Assembly (NCBI GenBank): GCA_964034945.1
Contig: OZ035963.1
Coordinates: 63,145,682 to 63,209,681, forward strand
Length of the DNA: 64,000 bases
Direction of reading: 5' to 3'
Source of the DNA: Chrysopilus asiliformis
Taxonomy: Eukaryota > Arthropoda > Insecta > Diptera > Rhagionidae
The number at the start of each line of letters is the position of its first letter. Positions within the stretch are counted from its first letter, which is position 1. The notes beneath the pieces were generated by a model that saw nothing but the letters and a program-made list of their open reading frames with translations, did no database searches and was not told where the DNA came from. This document shows positions 11,612 through 23,693 of the stretch, piece after piece. The position numbers and the translations under genes are program-made.

Positions 11612-13152
11612 TTAGTCCTTGGCGTGAAACGGAGGTGGTCGGAGGGATGTGTTTGGATCCTTCTTCTTCCTGCCGGAGGAAGTTGGAACTCCTCGCTTCG
11701 GTTTCACTGTTGTAGTGGTTTTGTGTCCACCCCGCTTTCCTCGCTTGACTAATCGATTTGATGTGAAACTGGATAAACCCTCGGGTGGTTTGTAGTTATG
11801 TTGATATCCTTCCCCCTCAGGGTTGTTGTTGAATTTGGGACTGTAGCTGTCGTAGTTGAGAGGATCCTGATGAAGGACATTTTGTCTTCCGGGTACGTAT
11901 GGCTGCCAACTTGAGGATTGCGCTTGTAAGTTTGACTCAGGAATTCTTGAACTGGAGCCTGACTGCTGGTCATTGAAAACATAGCGGTAGGGATTCGCTG
12001 CAGGATATCCGTCGCTCAGACCCTTCTTGAGATGATCTGTGATCGAAATAAAGGAACTTGAAGGACTTGATTCCAGTTTAGTAGAAGGAACTCCTCGATG
12101 TTCAGCACGCAGAAACTCTGCTTCCGGCTGATTAGGACGAATGACTCCCTTTTCAGGTTTGTACAGCAAGGAGTTGATATCCTGATAGGTGTTTGTGTTG
12201 AAATACAACTTCGGTTTGGTTGACCTTTGCTCCTGTGTTGGATGCTGTTGCTCCAATTCCTGGATATTTCTCAAGGCCGTCACGTGCTCGAAATTGTTCT
12301 GAGTTGGCGTGATTTTCGGGGATCGCGTTCTGGTTTTGTAGATGAATTCAATATTTTGATGGAGATTATCCATAACTTCCTGCAGAGGACTTTCACTGCC
12401 GAAATCTGGTTCCTTGGAGGCCGCCTTCACGGTTTGAATAACTGTTGGCTTCTGAATTTGTGACTTGAAATCAATCTCTGATTGGGCATTATTGCTGATC
12501 CTGACGTTGGAGGTGGTTTTCTTAGGTTCCATGACTTCCTGAATCCTGTAGTAAACCACCGGTCTTTGGGTAGTAGTGGACGGTTGCAACTTTCCCTCTG
12601 ATTCCAGCATTTTCATGTATTTTATGACCGACTCTTCGATGTGTTTTAAGATATCCTCCTTTGCTAAAGTGCTGGGTGCAGTCTGGATTTTTTCATTTGG
12701 TTCACTGTAGGTGTGCACCCGCAACTGCTGAAGAGTGCTTGGTTTCGCTTCGTATTGAGGTCGTACAGTAGCGTAGCGTTCCGTTGTTAATTCATTAAAC
12801 ACCTGAGGTTGTTGTCGGTGAAAACTATTGGAAGAGGCATCGTATTCATAACGATCAAAACTTGATCGCGTGACTGAATCTTTAGCCATAATTGGTTCTG
12901 GCGGTTCGGTTTGTTCCTCATATACTTCGTACTTGGCGATTGTAGATTTTGGTACGAGAATCGTCTGAGGATTGGTGGGAGATTCACCAGCAGATCCATG
13001 GATTTGCAGTGCTTTAGAGACATATTCTTCTGCCGTCTTTGATTCTGAAAGCCCATCGTCCGCAGTGTAGTACATTGGACGGGTTTCCCGATTTTCCTCA
13101 TCGTCAGGATGTTGGATTAAATTTACTACAAGATTGCCATGTCGATAGTTAC
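11612..13152 (-). CDS. gene B exon 3
   Basis: Acceptor ..AGTTGCAG just 5' of 13152 and stop codon TAA-type at 11612-11614. The exon starts in phase 1 (bases GT complete a Gly codon). It encodes about 513 of the 582 residues. Confidence 0.85.
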
Positions 13153-15622
13153 CTGCAACTGAGAAGTTTACCCTTTTAGAAAATATCTAATAGCTTGCAA
13201 AAGTACCCAAAGAATCTTAATTTACAAATTTTTGGTTTGCCAACTTTCTACTAACTTACCTGGCTCTTGATTGACGGCATAATGAGCGGAAATTAACTGT
13301 CCTGGCTCGAAACTTGTTGCAAGTGCTATCTGATCTGTAAATGGTGCTTCTGTGTCCTTAACTTGCCCATCAGCAGCTGGTCGTCGTCTATTCCGAACAT
13401 TGCTCGATATTGTGAGCAGGGGGAAAAGCTATTTAAAAAATATGTTTGAAATAAATTAAAATCAGTAAAAATAAAAAATAATATAATAAAATTGGTTGTA
13501 TTCGCAAAACATATTTCAAAAACATTTCTGATAAGCTGAACTATAAAGTGAAAATAGGCGAGTCTTCATTTGGTACTGATTTTTGTAAAGGATTGAACCA
13601 ATTTGAATAAATCTGGGACCGTCTTTTATACATTTTGTTGAACATACATTTTCTCCATTTTAAACTCTGTTCCTCCATCCCCCATCCCTCCTCCCCCCTT
13701 CTCCCTCATCTTTTTTTAGCGATTTTTTGTATAGAATTTTTTACTGCGGTTACACTATCGTAGACTTCCGTGTCCCCAAAATCTATGATGATTTTACTCT
13801 AGAGCAGGAGCCATCAAAGTAACTGTTGCTACCTTTACAATGGAAATTTATACCCACTACAAATAAAAATACAGTTCAATGAAACACAACCTTCCACGGC
13901 AATGGCTTGACACGAACTGATTTAAAATCAAATGCGTCATGCTAAAAATGCCCCGATTCCAACTCAAAGCACGATTCGTCTTATTCCTGCGATCCGAAGC
14001 CGCACACACAAGCATTACAGCACACAATAAAAGGTCGATTATAGTGGCTACGCTGTTAAATCCAATCTGTGTGATGAGCCAGCCGAGCCACTAGCTGATG
14101 ATGCCTGCTCTAGAGACTCATTTTATAGGGGTCAACTGAGACGCTATGAAAAATTGTTGGAACTCCATTGAAATTAATCCCATATAAGACTCAAAGTTGC
14201 TCAAAGTTACTGTTCGATTTTACGAACAGAGGATCGAAATGGGTCAAAGTAATTCAAGATCCAATTTTGATCAATTAAAAAAACCTTCAAAATTTTTGAT
14301 CATGTTTACGAATTAGAGGTTTGAATCCCGTTGTATTCATCTATAATTTTTTTAGTTTTTTTTTGGCGTCTCTACCAATAATATATTTTTTTTCGTAATT
14401 TTATTTTCTTACCAAAACCGATTTTTTCACAGAACGTTTTTTTTTCATACTCGTATATTTTTAACACTAGTCTAAGGACCCGCCTCTAAGGCTCCCTATC
14501 ATCTCTAAGGGCTCGTATGGAGCTCCCCGTACTGCCAAGAGTTGTTGAGAAGCTGGCGGACGTCATCAGACGCAGTTTAACAAGATAGGGTAAGATTTTC
14601 AGACATTTTCTTAAAGTAGAAAAATCGATTGAATACTCAGAAACAGAGATAGGCTCCTTGCAGAATTTGGGAGCAATTTTTTGTGGTTTAAAACAGGTCT
14701 AATTATAGAATGTGGTATGAAAAAACTGCATATATTGAGAAGGGAGAGATTTATAATATTTTGTGTCTTTAATTGTTCTTGACGGTGCTTCTCTGTTAAT
14801 TTTTTGTGTACAAGTTTGTCGGTCTAAATGTTTAAAAAAATGTCTATAATAATTTTGAGGAAATTCAAAAGAAATTTTCTGATCCTTTAAAAAAAATTGT
14901 TTTAACACGTTGACTGCCAGACCAATTTTGCAAAAATATAAGGGATATGTCAATACATGTAGACGTATGTAGAATGTACGTATGTATGAATGTATGTATG
15001 TATGCATGTAGATTGTATAGACCCAGCTATCGAAAATGATAGCCTTGGCCGCTCATGAATCATAGTGCCAATTTTCACTGGCTATCAAGCCATAGCCATA
15101 CTGGCTATGGCAGTCAATGTGTTAAAGACTGGCTTTTAGATCAAAATTTAATTTAGATCAACTCGCTGTAGTTTACTTCCTTTTGAGTTATGAGAATTTA
15201 TCGACAATCAAGACTAATAAATTCCAATTGTAGGTTTTTTTTTTACTTTTAGCACACTGGCGTATAATTCACATTTGTTATCAAACGATTAGTTTTACGC
15301 GTTACAAACAGCTTACTATACTACAATAAACAAGCCGGATTTTTAAGGATTTAAAACTCTGTTTTCAATTAAAACTTTTTTTTACTAGTGATGAAATTGT
15401 ATATCACAGAATTTCACTTCACAGGATCCTCATTTTTATTCCCAAATTGAAGAGCTTTTAATCCATAGAATAAGTAATCCAATAATTTTGGCTCGTATCT
15501 TAATCCATAAGATTTTTAGTAACGTTTAAACTTCTTCCACTCAATAATATTAAAAAAAAGTCCATAAAAATGAATTCACTTACAATAAAAATAAAAGCCA
15601 CGAATTTGAACTTGATGTACAT
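11612..15622 (-). CDS. gene B: 582-aa cysteine-free low-complexity secreted protein (3 exons)
   Basis: Exons 15584-15622, 13260-13428 and 11612-13152 join in phases 0 and 1 to give 1749 coding bases including the stop. The signal peptide is split by intron 1: MYIKFKFVAFIFI from exon 1 and LFPLLTISS from exon 2. The mature chain begins near NVRNRRRPAADG. An ordered-looking N-terminal part (about residues 35-100, with SAHYAVNQEPGNYRHGNLVV across the exon 2/3 junction) is followed by a long S/T/P/Q/E-rich region and a strongly basic tail containing LVKRGKRGG, KPKRG and GRKKKDP. No cysteine is seen in the mature chain. The composition fits an extracellular-matrix or cuticle-associated protein, which is an inference; I do not recognise the family. 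In-frame ATGs upstream (15641, 15659) could extend the N terminus, but the ATG at 15622 gives the best signal peptide. Confidence 0.85.
13260..13428 (-). CDS. gene B exon 2
   Basis: Acceptor TTTAAATAG before 13428 and donor CCAG/GTAAGTTAG at 13260/13259. At 169 bases it runs phase 0 to phase 1. It encodes the second half of the signal peptide and the start of the mature chain. Confidence 0.8.
13797..14115. mobile_element. probable MITE in gene B intron 1
   Basis: Bounded by a perfect 12-bp inverted repeat, CTCTAGAGCAGG at 13797-13808 and CCTGCTCTAGAG at 14104-14115, with imperfect pairing continuing inward (GCCATCA / TGATG). No coding capacity and no obvious target duplication. Confidence 0.5.
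14906..15121. mobile_element. piggyBac-type MITE in gene B intron 1
   Basis: Flanked by TTAA at 14902-14905 and 15122-15125, with terminal repeats CACGTTGACTGCCA and TGGCAGTCAATGTG. The inside holds a TATG-rich microsatellite and several TGGCTAT blocks. The TTAA duplication is diagnostic of piggyBac-type transposition. Confidence 0.8.
15584..15622 (-). CDS. gene B exon 1
   Basis: ATG at 15622, 13 codons, then donor ATT/GTAAGTGAATTC. The phase-0 junction continues the hydrophobic core of the signal peptide in exon 2, which strongly supports the link. Confidence 0.8.
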
Positions 15623-15675
15623 TTCACAACAGCTGCCAAACATGAATTGCTTGAAAATCATGGCCATCGGTTGGC

Positions 15676-15682
15676 TTTTATA
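15676..15682 (-). promoter_or_regulatory. TATA box of gene B
   Basis: TTATAAAAG on the minus strand, 54 bases upstream of the exon 1 ATG. A start site about 30 bases downstream (near 15650) would give a short 5' UTR and leave the ATGs at 15643 and 15622 as candidate starts. Confidence 0.6.
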
Positions 15683-15699
15683 ACAATCAGAAGTTCTCT

Positions 15700-17880
15700 T
15701 GTTTTAATTTTCCACTGCAATTCAAATTTTCTCCAAAGTCCAGCCACCTCCACACAAACACCAGGCTTTTCCAATGCAACTCCATGTGAAAAATTACAAA
15801 TAAAACATTTTTTTTACACTTGCTACCATTAGAAAAATGTGCAGTTCGATTGGGTGGTATCCAAATATGTTACCCCCAGCCCCAACTCACCAGAAGCCAT
15901 TGGCCAGCAGCAGCCGTACTAATCTTGGAGTTTTAAAAAGTCCCCTCGAAGGAAGACATGAGAAATTATTCAAAAACATGACAAGAGATTTGAAATTTTA
16001 TTTATTTAACCGCCAAGTTCGAGCCCCCTCCCCCCTGCGCCTACCTGCGGGCAACAACACTTTCATCACAGAAGTCACGAAACCATGACATACGATTTTA
16101 CGTGAGTGCATAACAATATTATCTATGCTGCTCCGTAGTGCAGTTTTTTTTTTCTTCGGTGATATGAAAAACTATCAACAAAAGAAAAGGAAAATTGGAA
16201 AAATCTTCAGTATCTGATAGTGAAAAATGTGTGCGGTCTGAATGTATTCAAAACGCCTTTAAAAGATAACAAAACAAGTGCTAAAAATCAGAAAAAAACA
16301 AAACTTTTTTTTATCCACAAGGCACGCACTATGGCGGTTACGGTTGAGGATTATTCGAATCGCGTGCTATTTTTTCAGATGCATGCAACATAATTTAAAA
16401 ATTGCCTGGTATTTTTTTTTGTTCCATACATAAATTGCCTTTGGCAAATGCCAATGTGCTGAAAATATTGGCAAACAAGCAGCAAAATTAAAACAGAGTT
16501 TTAATTAAACTATTTGTGTTGACGGTAATTGACCGGACTTCTAATTAGGTAAAAACTACAAAAGAAATTGATAATAGGAAATAATTAAATACTCTGTATG
16601 ATGTGTGGTAGGATAATTCGAAATACTAGGAAAATCATAAACCAGAATGCAATTTCGAAAATCTATTCTAAAACCCACTGAATCGTAATTTCGCTTAAGG
16701 GTATTTTAATTGGAATTTGATGTGCGGGAAAATTATGCAAATTGCCATTTGCAGGCAATTGGTATCCATTATGTTAATTTTTTAATTGCGGTGACCGTTT
16801 TCGAGATAAATATGCCATTTACGAGATTATAGAGCCATTTTCTATTAATTGTAGCCATTTTCTAGCCCATTAATTTATCTCGGAAAATATTGAACCGTTT
16901 TCAGGAATTTAAAACCATATTTGAGGTAATAGAGCTGCTCTCGATAGCTCCTCTCGATAGAGTCATTTTCCGTTTCAGGTTAAACCGTCTTTGGGTTAAT
17001 TGGACTATTTCTGAGATAGTCTAGTCATTTTTGGGAAAAACCGAGTTTACTTCAAAGCGATTTTCGAGCCATAGAATCATGTTCAAGAAAATCAGGACAA
17101 ATTTCAAGCTGTTTTTAAGATAATAGCACTGTTATTAAGATTACCGAATCGATTTTGGCTTAATACAGTCGTATGTGCTCCTAAAATCTTGTAAATTTCC
17201 ACTAAAATTTTTAATTTTATTCATTTAATAAGCCCTTAAAACTACATAATACCCTATTGGTTTCATCATTTGGGGTATAAAATCAAGCTAATGTAGTTAA
17301 AATGCACGATTTCAATTTTAGTGATTGATTGGGCGTGTTTTTAGCATAAGTAATTACAAATGAGTATTACTCTAATTTGATCACTATTTAATTGAGTCCA
17401 CCCGAGTTTAAATTTGACATTTTATTGGCAGAAGTTTTTATTTAATTTGTTTCCAAGAATGTGTCAAAAGAGATAGTGCTGCGGAGTCCGGAATGTGATT
17501 TTACTGTTTAAAAACTGCCTTTTAATAATATGCGAGAAAGTTTCACCTGGAAATTTTTTTTTCAAACTCTCCCTGGGGGTGAAATTTAAGATAATTTGAA
17601 TATTTTTTCCTCTTTTTTTAAATAAAAAAAATAATTCTGCTCGGAAATTGAATCTTTCCTTCATTTATTATTTGTTTTTTCTTTAAATATTTATTTTTTT
17701 TGCTTTTATCTCGCTTTTATCTCGCTTTTATTTTTGATACACAGCTACAAAAAAATTGTTTTTTTCCTTTTTAGTACATTTTTCTTAAATAAAAACTTTT
17801 TTTTTAATTTTTTATTTTATTTTATCCTTTTTAGTCATTTGGTTTGTGATATTCCTGTTTTTACTTTTTAGTCAACGAAT
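15700..17880. other. intergenic region with degenerate tandem repeats
   Basis: No gene is supported. Between about 16790 and 17160 a loose repeat of 30-40 bases recurs (GAGATAATAGAGCCATTTTC-like), too diverged to count cleanly. Confidence 0.4.
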
Positions 17881-17883
17881 ATA

Positions 17884-18131
17884 CAGTAATCCCTCCAACT
17901 GCGCGGTAGATACGTTCCACAAAAAGGACGCGCAAACCGAAACCGCGCACTGTGAACCCTACTTTGTATGAAATTTTGGGGTTAGGAACATGTTTTTTTA
18001 AACGAAAATTATAAAAAAAACCGCGCAGCTGTGAAATTTTTACCGCGCAGTTAGAAATTTTGGTATTAAAAACTTAACCGCGCAGTTGCGAAACCGCGCA
18101 GTTAGAAACCGCGCAGTTGGAGGGATTACTG
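17884..18131. mobile_element. pogo/mariner-type MITE
   Basis: Terminal repeats CAGTAATCCCTCCAACTG and CAGTTGGAGGGATTACTG, with TA on both sides (17882-17883 and 18132-18133). The body repeats CCGCGCAGTTAGAAA. The TA duplication and CAGT(R)-type ends fit the Tc1/mariner superfamily, pogo branch. Confidence 0.8.
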
Positions 18132-18139
18132 TATATCCT

Positions 18140-18430
18140 TGCTTTTGAGATATTCTTACGGACTTTTATGGACTTTTCCAGAACCGGATTAATCGACTCC
18201 AAAAACCTCCGGATGAAATTTTCTCCGAAAAAATAGCGGAAAAATATAATCACGTTTTCCTTACAGGACTTTCCATTATCCTTATAGACTTCTTAACGTT
18301 AGAATCTGCTTCAGCGACCCCAAACACCCCCAAAACCCCCAAATAAGATTTTTCCTTATTATCCTTACAGAAAAAATAACCTTGTCATCCTTACAGGACC
18401 TTTTGTTATCCTTATAAGGACGAAGTAGTG
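18140..18430 (+). repeat. T-family dispersed repeat fragment
   Basis: Made of recurring ATCCTTACAGGAC and TTATCCTTATA blocks. It matches the internal part of the Helitron-like element at 40822-41640. Confidence 0.55.
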
Positions 18431-18560
18431 AATTGTCATCGGACTCACGTATGTGTGCGAAATTTTAAGCCGATCGGATGAGTGGAAGTGGATCAAAATT
18501 AGATTGCCAGATTTGACCCAGACAGACCCACAAACTAGGGATGTCAAAATTTTGAAAAAA

Positions 18561-18637
18561 AACCGGTTTTCGGTTAAACCGGTTTTTAATACTTCGGTTT
18601 AAACCGGGCCGGTTTAACCGGGTCAAAAAAACCGGTT
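18561..18637. promoter_or_regulatory. cluster of AACCGGTT palindromes (Grainyhead-like sites)
   Basis: Three perfect AACCGGTT sites (18561, 18577 and 18630) plus AACCGG half-sites occur within 80 bases, 2.9 kb upstream of gene B. AACCGGTT is the known optimal site of Grainyhead, an epidermal/cuticle regulator. Function here is an inference. The block may also be part of a repeat, since CCGGTTT-like text recurs near 18870. Confidence 0.3.
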
Positions 18638-18910
18638 ATTAAAACACCGAAAAACCGTTTTGTTCAAATTGGGTAGGTAAGGTCTTAGACACAACAAATA
18701 CACTATAATACGAACAAAAGACGTGCAATGCCATATAATCCATTAAGAGACCATAAATGGCACAATATAATATTGTATTTGGTCTAGAGTGGCTAAAAAG
18801 AAGTGTTTCTAACAAACCAGTTGCACGAAAATTGGTTTAAAATTATTTTTCCATACAAAAAAGAATGATCGGTTTTTTTAAACGGTTTTTGGCTTTTAAA
18901 AAAAACACCG

Positions 18911-19375
18911 TCATCACACACAAAAATGAATTACACCAGTGTGTTTAGAATGATAAAAATAATTGAATTTTGCATGTCCGTCCGTCTGTCCGTCTGTCTG
19001 TCCGTCTGTCTGTCCGTCTGTCTGTCCGTCCGTCTGTGGCGCGGATTGCGGGCGCACGGATTGAGGTAAGTTTGTTAATGGGCAAAAATGGACCATTAGG
19101 GGGGGTACCCCCCATACGAACGAAAATGTTTTTTGTAAATATCGCAAAAACGGTGCATCTCATCAAAAAAGTCCAAGAACAAAAGTTATTTAGGATATGA
19201 TTCTACATAAAACTTCCATACATCAAAATCCGATTGGAATAAATTTTAAAAAATCATATTGGAAATTTTGACTTCAAAGTGGAATTATGGTACAACTGTT
19301 CGAATTTTGATACGAATATCACCATACGGGTCTCCAATGATTGCCAGATTGGCAATTATAGCTTTTGTTATGTTT
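18911..19375 (-). repeat. P-family dispersed repeat
   Basis: Runs from CATCACACACAAAAATGAAT through a GTCCGTCTGTCTG microsatellite (about 18975-19033) to CACCATACGGGTCTCCAATG and TTGCCAGATTGGCAATTATA. It is the mirror of the copy at 25965-26660. The overlapping 70-90 residue frames are repeat artefacts. Confidence 0.75.
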
Positions 19376-19399
19376 TTAATAATTTTTTAAAAACTATTT

Positions 19400-22130
19400 T
19401 CCTTTTTTCCATAAAAATAAATTTAAAGAAATTTAAGAAAAATATCAAATATTGAAAGATTCATTTTGTTTTCATATAGAAATATGCGGTAATTGATATC
19501 ACATTTCTTTGATTGCATAAATTTTCGTCGTTGACTGTTTTACATAATTTTATGCAAACCGACGACGTATGAAAAACGATCATAATTAAATTTCTTTACA
19601 TTTTCCAGATGCAAACCAACGCAAAATGAAACGGAAGCAATGGGAAAAAATTCTACTCGCATGGATTTCCTAGCAAAATTATTTCTATGTTATTCGATCC
19701 ACTTTTCACTTGATATTTTGATAGCCACATAGTTTGTGTTTCCTAGGAAAATTAGTAAAACTATGTTGAGGAAAAGCTCTGCAATCCATTAGATAGGAAA
19801 GCAAAAATATTTCGCATTCCAATCCGAATGAAAAAAAGATGTAAGAATTTGTAGCCACCCACACTATAAAAATGGAAGATTGTTTTTTACATTGAGGGTG
19901 AATTTTTGAATTAAAAAACACTATTATTTGAAAATTTATAAAGAAAATTTCACATTTAAAAAAAATCCGCCATTGATTCATGATATTTGAATGGAAATGA
20001 ATGTAAAATTGATATTTAGTTCAGGTACACAAAATCGGGCGCCAAAAATTTATTTTCCACTTGACTGGCATTATGTGCAGTGTGCATTTTTACACTAGCA
20101 TTTTTTTCAATTTATCACTTTCATTGGAGATCGATGCACTGCCACATTTTCACATTCACCTTCGAATTCACTGTCATGGAAAAAGCAATTTAGTTAGTAA
20201 ATGGTTTTCATGGAAACTGAGCGCCATTAGCTGTTTTTCAATGATAATATTTTGTTTCCATTGTTAATTGAAATCGCTTTGGTGGTTATTCGGTGGCCGT
20301 CATAATTGGTTCTTTAATTTGAGGTGAGTAGGCAATTTGAATTAAGTAAGCCACACATACATATATAAATTTTACAAAATGTTGAAAACGTTTTATGAAA
20401 AATTTTTACTAAAAAAAATGCATCCTAGATTTAGTAAAAAAAAATCAAAAGATTTTTATTTTAATTTTTCATAAAAGAAAACATTTTATGCTGTAGGCTG
20501 TTCATAAAATATGTTACGCTGATTTTAACAATTTTGGCTCAGCCTTTGTCACACTTTTTCACAAAAATGTGAATTCTTTTTTTTTGAAATATTTCGATAA
20601 CGATAAAAGATATCGATTTATGGTAAAAGACAGAAATTTAGAGAATTCTGCTTTTTTTTTGCTGTGCAGCATTTTCAAAAAACTGCGGCTGTTTCAAAAG
20701 CAGTTTTCAGGGTTGCAATGGGCTTCAGACATTGCAGCATGTGATCCTGCGCAATAAAAGTAGCCATGTCTGATCCCAGCATAATGATGTATGCTTTCAA
20801 CGTACTTTCAACGTGATTATGGTTGATGGTTAACAATTTTTCGTTTGGGCGTCTGGAGAAAAAGCGAATTGTTTGACATGCCGAATATTCAAACTTAGAA
20901 AGAAATGTGACCAGGTGTAAAACTTTACAGGAAAAAATTTAGTACTAAATTTTAAGCTAAACTAAACTTGGAGTAAAATTTAACGAACTAATAAAAGAAA
21001 TGTGATTTTTTCAATGTAATTTTTACCGGCTTTTCTAACAAACTTGAACTTTGCATTCAAACTGTTTTGTTTAACTGGTTGCAATTTTTTTTTCTAATTT
21101 ATTAGAATGCCAAAAGGATTATTCGATATAATTAAGAAAATATTTGGCTAATTGCGTTAATATTTCCGGTTTATTATGTAAAATTATAATTATCTTGAAA
21201 AAAATCATCTGTAAATGTTTGCCAAAGGAATTTTTTCGTGTAATTAAGTTAATTTTTGGCGGAAAAGGCAATCTTATCTTATTCCAATAAATTAAATATA
21301 ACCCACATGACACGGAAATTGTCTTCATTCCTCGAAGTTCTTAAAAAACTCACCTTAAAGCCTTCAGCAAAAACATTCTAACATTGTTTTCCTAACTAAT
21401 TAATAAATGACCTTAAAATCATTCAATAATTTGTTCAATACGTTTATTATTCAAATAATAAAATAAAATAAAAATTAAAATAGGTAACATCTTCACATTG
21501 AAAATAAGATTTCATCTCAATTGGAATTCAAAAATTCACTATTATTGCACATTACATAATTCGATTAATTAGTTTTAAATTAATATTTGTTATTATGGTT
21601 TATAATAATAATCATGAATATGGAGCAGAGGGTTTTTAAATGCTAAAAACATATACAGAGGATCACTTAAGCAGTAGAGAATGAAAAATAATACTAATAA
21701 TGCTAATAAGAACAGTCAATAAAAAAGCTTTCGTGATGAAAAGCTTTTGTGTAGAAAAGCTTTTACCCGCGAGCAAAAGCTTTTCATATTTTCAAATTAT
21801 TTCTACGGTTTTTTATTTTGACGAATAAAAAATTATGATGAAAATTTTGATTGAAAATTTGGCACATTTTTTAATTTTTTTTATAAGAAAGTAAGGTATT
21901 TATAATCACAGTAAAAAAAATCGAAAAAAAACAATTTAGAACTGTGTCGCATTATTTTATAATTTTGGATTTTTTTCCCAAAAATTTTTTCAGTTTAAGC
22001 TTTCTATATAAAAATTTCCGCATCGAAAAGTTTTCAGTCGCGAGCAAAAGTATCTGTTTTAAAACGAACGGAAAAGCTTCTTTTAAAACTTTAAGATTCA
22101 AAGTTTCTCCAAATGGAAAATTAAACATTA
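19400..22130. other. intergenic DNA between genes B and C
   Basis: No gene is supported. AAGCTTTT palindromes cluster at about 21725-21790, and CGCGAGCAAAAG occurs there and again near 22037. Confidence 0.4.
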
Positions 22131-22291
22131 CAGTGAAAGCTCCGATAAGCGGACACTCATGGGACTAAGATTTTTGTCCGGTTGTGAGACGTGTCCTTTT
22201 ATCGGAACACTTTTAACATGGAAATCACAAATTTGGTCACAAAGGAAAAGTTTCCGCTTAAGGGAATTGTCCGCAGAGTGAGCTTTCACTG
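22131..22291. mobile_element. pogo/Tigger-type MITE near the 3' end of gene C
   Basis: Terminal repeats CAGTGAAAGCTCCGATAAGC and the imperfect reverse copy ending GAGCTTTCACTG, flanked by TA at 22129-22130 and 22292-22293. It is 161 bp long with no coding capacity. Confidence 0.8.
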
Positions 22292-22423
22292 TAATTTCTT
22301 GTTACATAAATATTTAAAAAAAATACAAAATAAAATATTTTTTGACTGCAAATTACTAGCATTAAATAAAATAATAATACGGCATTAAAAGGTACGTCTA
22401 AATTAATTATTAAGGACTAAAAA

Positions 22424-23693
22424 TTAAACATTTTTGCTATTCAAACTTGGTTGAATCGACGTCTTCTTCTTTATTCTGGTGACCAACTTATCCAACTTCT
22501 TGTAACGTTCCTCGGGGGTGATGGTGGTGAGAGGGGCGTTCCTCTTCGACCCCTTAATGGCAGATCGCGCGGTGTGCGCGTGATAATTATAGGGACCTCG
22601 TGGTCTTTGCGTGATGTTAATAACTGACTCCTCGGTGGCGTAGTTGTCAGTCTGGTCTAGACGCTGGTAGGCGGATTCCTCGTGCTGGTAGTGATGATAG
22701 TGCTTCGGGGGAGTGGGCAGTGGTGGCAGGGGATACGAAGTTGAGTGGTCCGAAGTTTCCTTGCCAGTGAAGACGACCTTGGTGTGCTTGTGACTGGGAT
22801 AGTTCTCACTGATCGGCAGATTTGTGCTATCTGAAGCGTATTGCTGACTCACTGGAGGTCCGTAAGCGTCCTGTGGCTGCTGGACGTCGGGAACGTAAAT
22901 CGGTCTGCTGCGGTAGGAGTAACCCGCGGATCCTTGATGCTGGTAATTGCTGTGACTCGCATGATCTTCCTGCTGCTCGTAGACAATTTGCTGCTGGTGA
23001 TGCGCTTGATGGGTTTGGGGTTCTTCGGACTCTTCGGAGCCGCTGGTCTGGTACTGCTGCTGGTAGTGCTGCTGTGAGTGTTCCTCTGGATTGTAATGAA
23101 CCGAAGCGTACACCTGCTCGATTGGTTGATAGATAACGTGTTGTTGTTGTTGCTGGTGATCACCAGTGTCTTCTTCTACTTGTTGATGTTGCGCTTGTTG
23201 CTGGTAGACGGGAAGATATTGTGGTCCAGGGTGTTGTTGTTGAGCTTCTGATTCCTGAATAGCTCGCAAATATTGAGCCGCTCTTATTTCCAGGTATTGC
23301 TGTAACAATGCCTGTAAATGTGCAGCATATTTCGCAGGACCCGGAATCCTCAGAACAATAACCGGCTCCACGTATTGCGGAGCAACTTCTTGTTGCTGAT
23401 GTTGAACTGGAAGGTAGGTCTGGTGGACATACTGTGGAACGTATTGCTGTTGATTTTCACCTTCATAATCCTCATAACCTTGCCTCGTTTCCTTGATCTC
23501 GAAAGCCTGAGATGGTTGAATTTGCACGGCGTAATCCCTAACGTGAGCTTCGGGTGGCCCGTACTGCGGGTTTGGCTGATGAGCTTCTCCAGGTGGTGGC
23601 GGAATGTCATGTTGAGAATATGGATAGATCATGTACCTTGGTTTTGAAAACTGAAATCCGTAATCGTCCGCTGCTTGATTTCCATATCCATAT
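22424..23693 (-). CDS. gene C exon 3
   Basis: Acceptor ATTTTTAG before 23693. The first base completes the Gly codon split with exon 2 (GG/A). The exon ends at the stop codon 22424-22426 and encodes about 422 residues of Q-rich sequence. Confidence 0.85.

Noticed and set aside
14320..14345. GGTTTGAATCCCG resembling a tRNA B box
   Set aside because: No A box, acceptor stem or cloverleaf could be drawn around it.
22822..23136. Plus-strand frames of 78-109 residues over gene C (including 23318-23647)
   Set aside because: They are antisense shadows of the Q-rich exon 3, kept open by its CAG/CAA-biased codons; no signal peptide, splice or family evidence.
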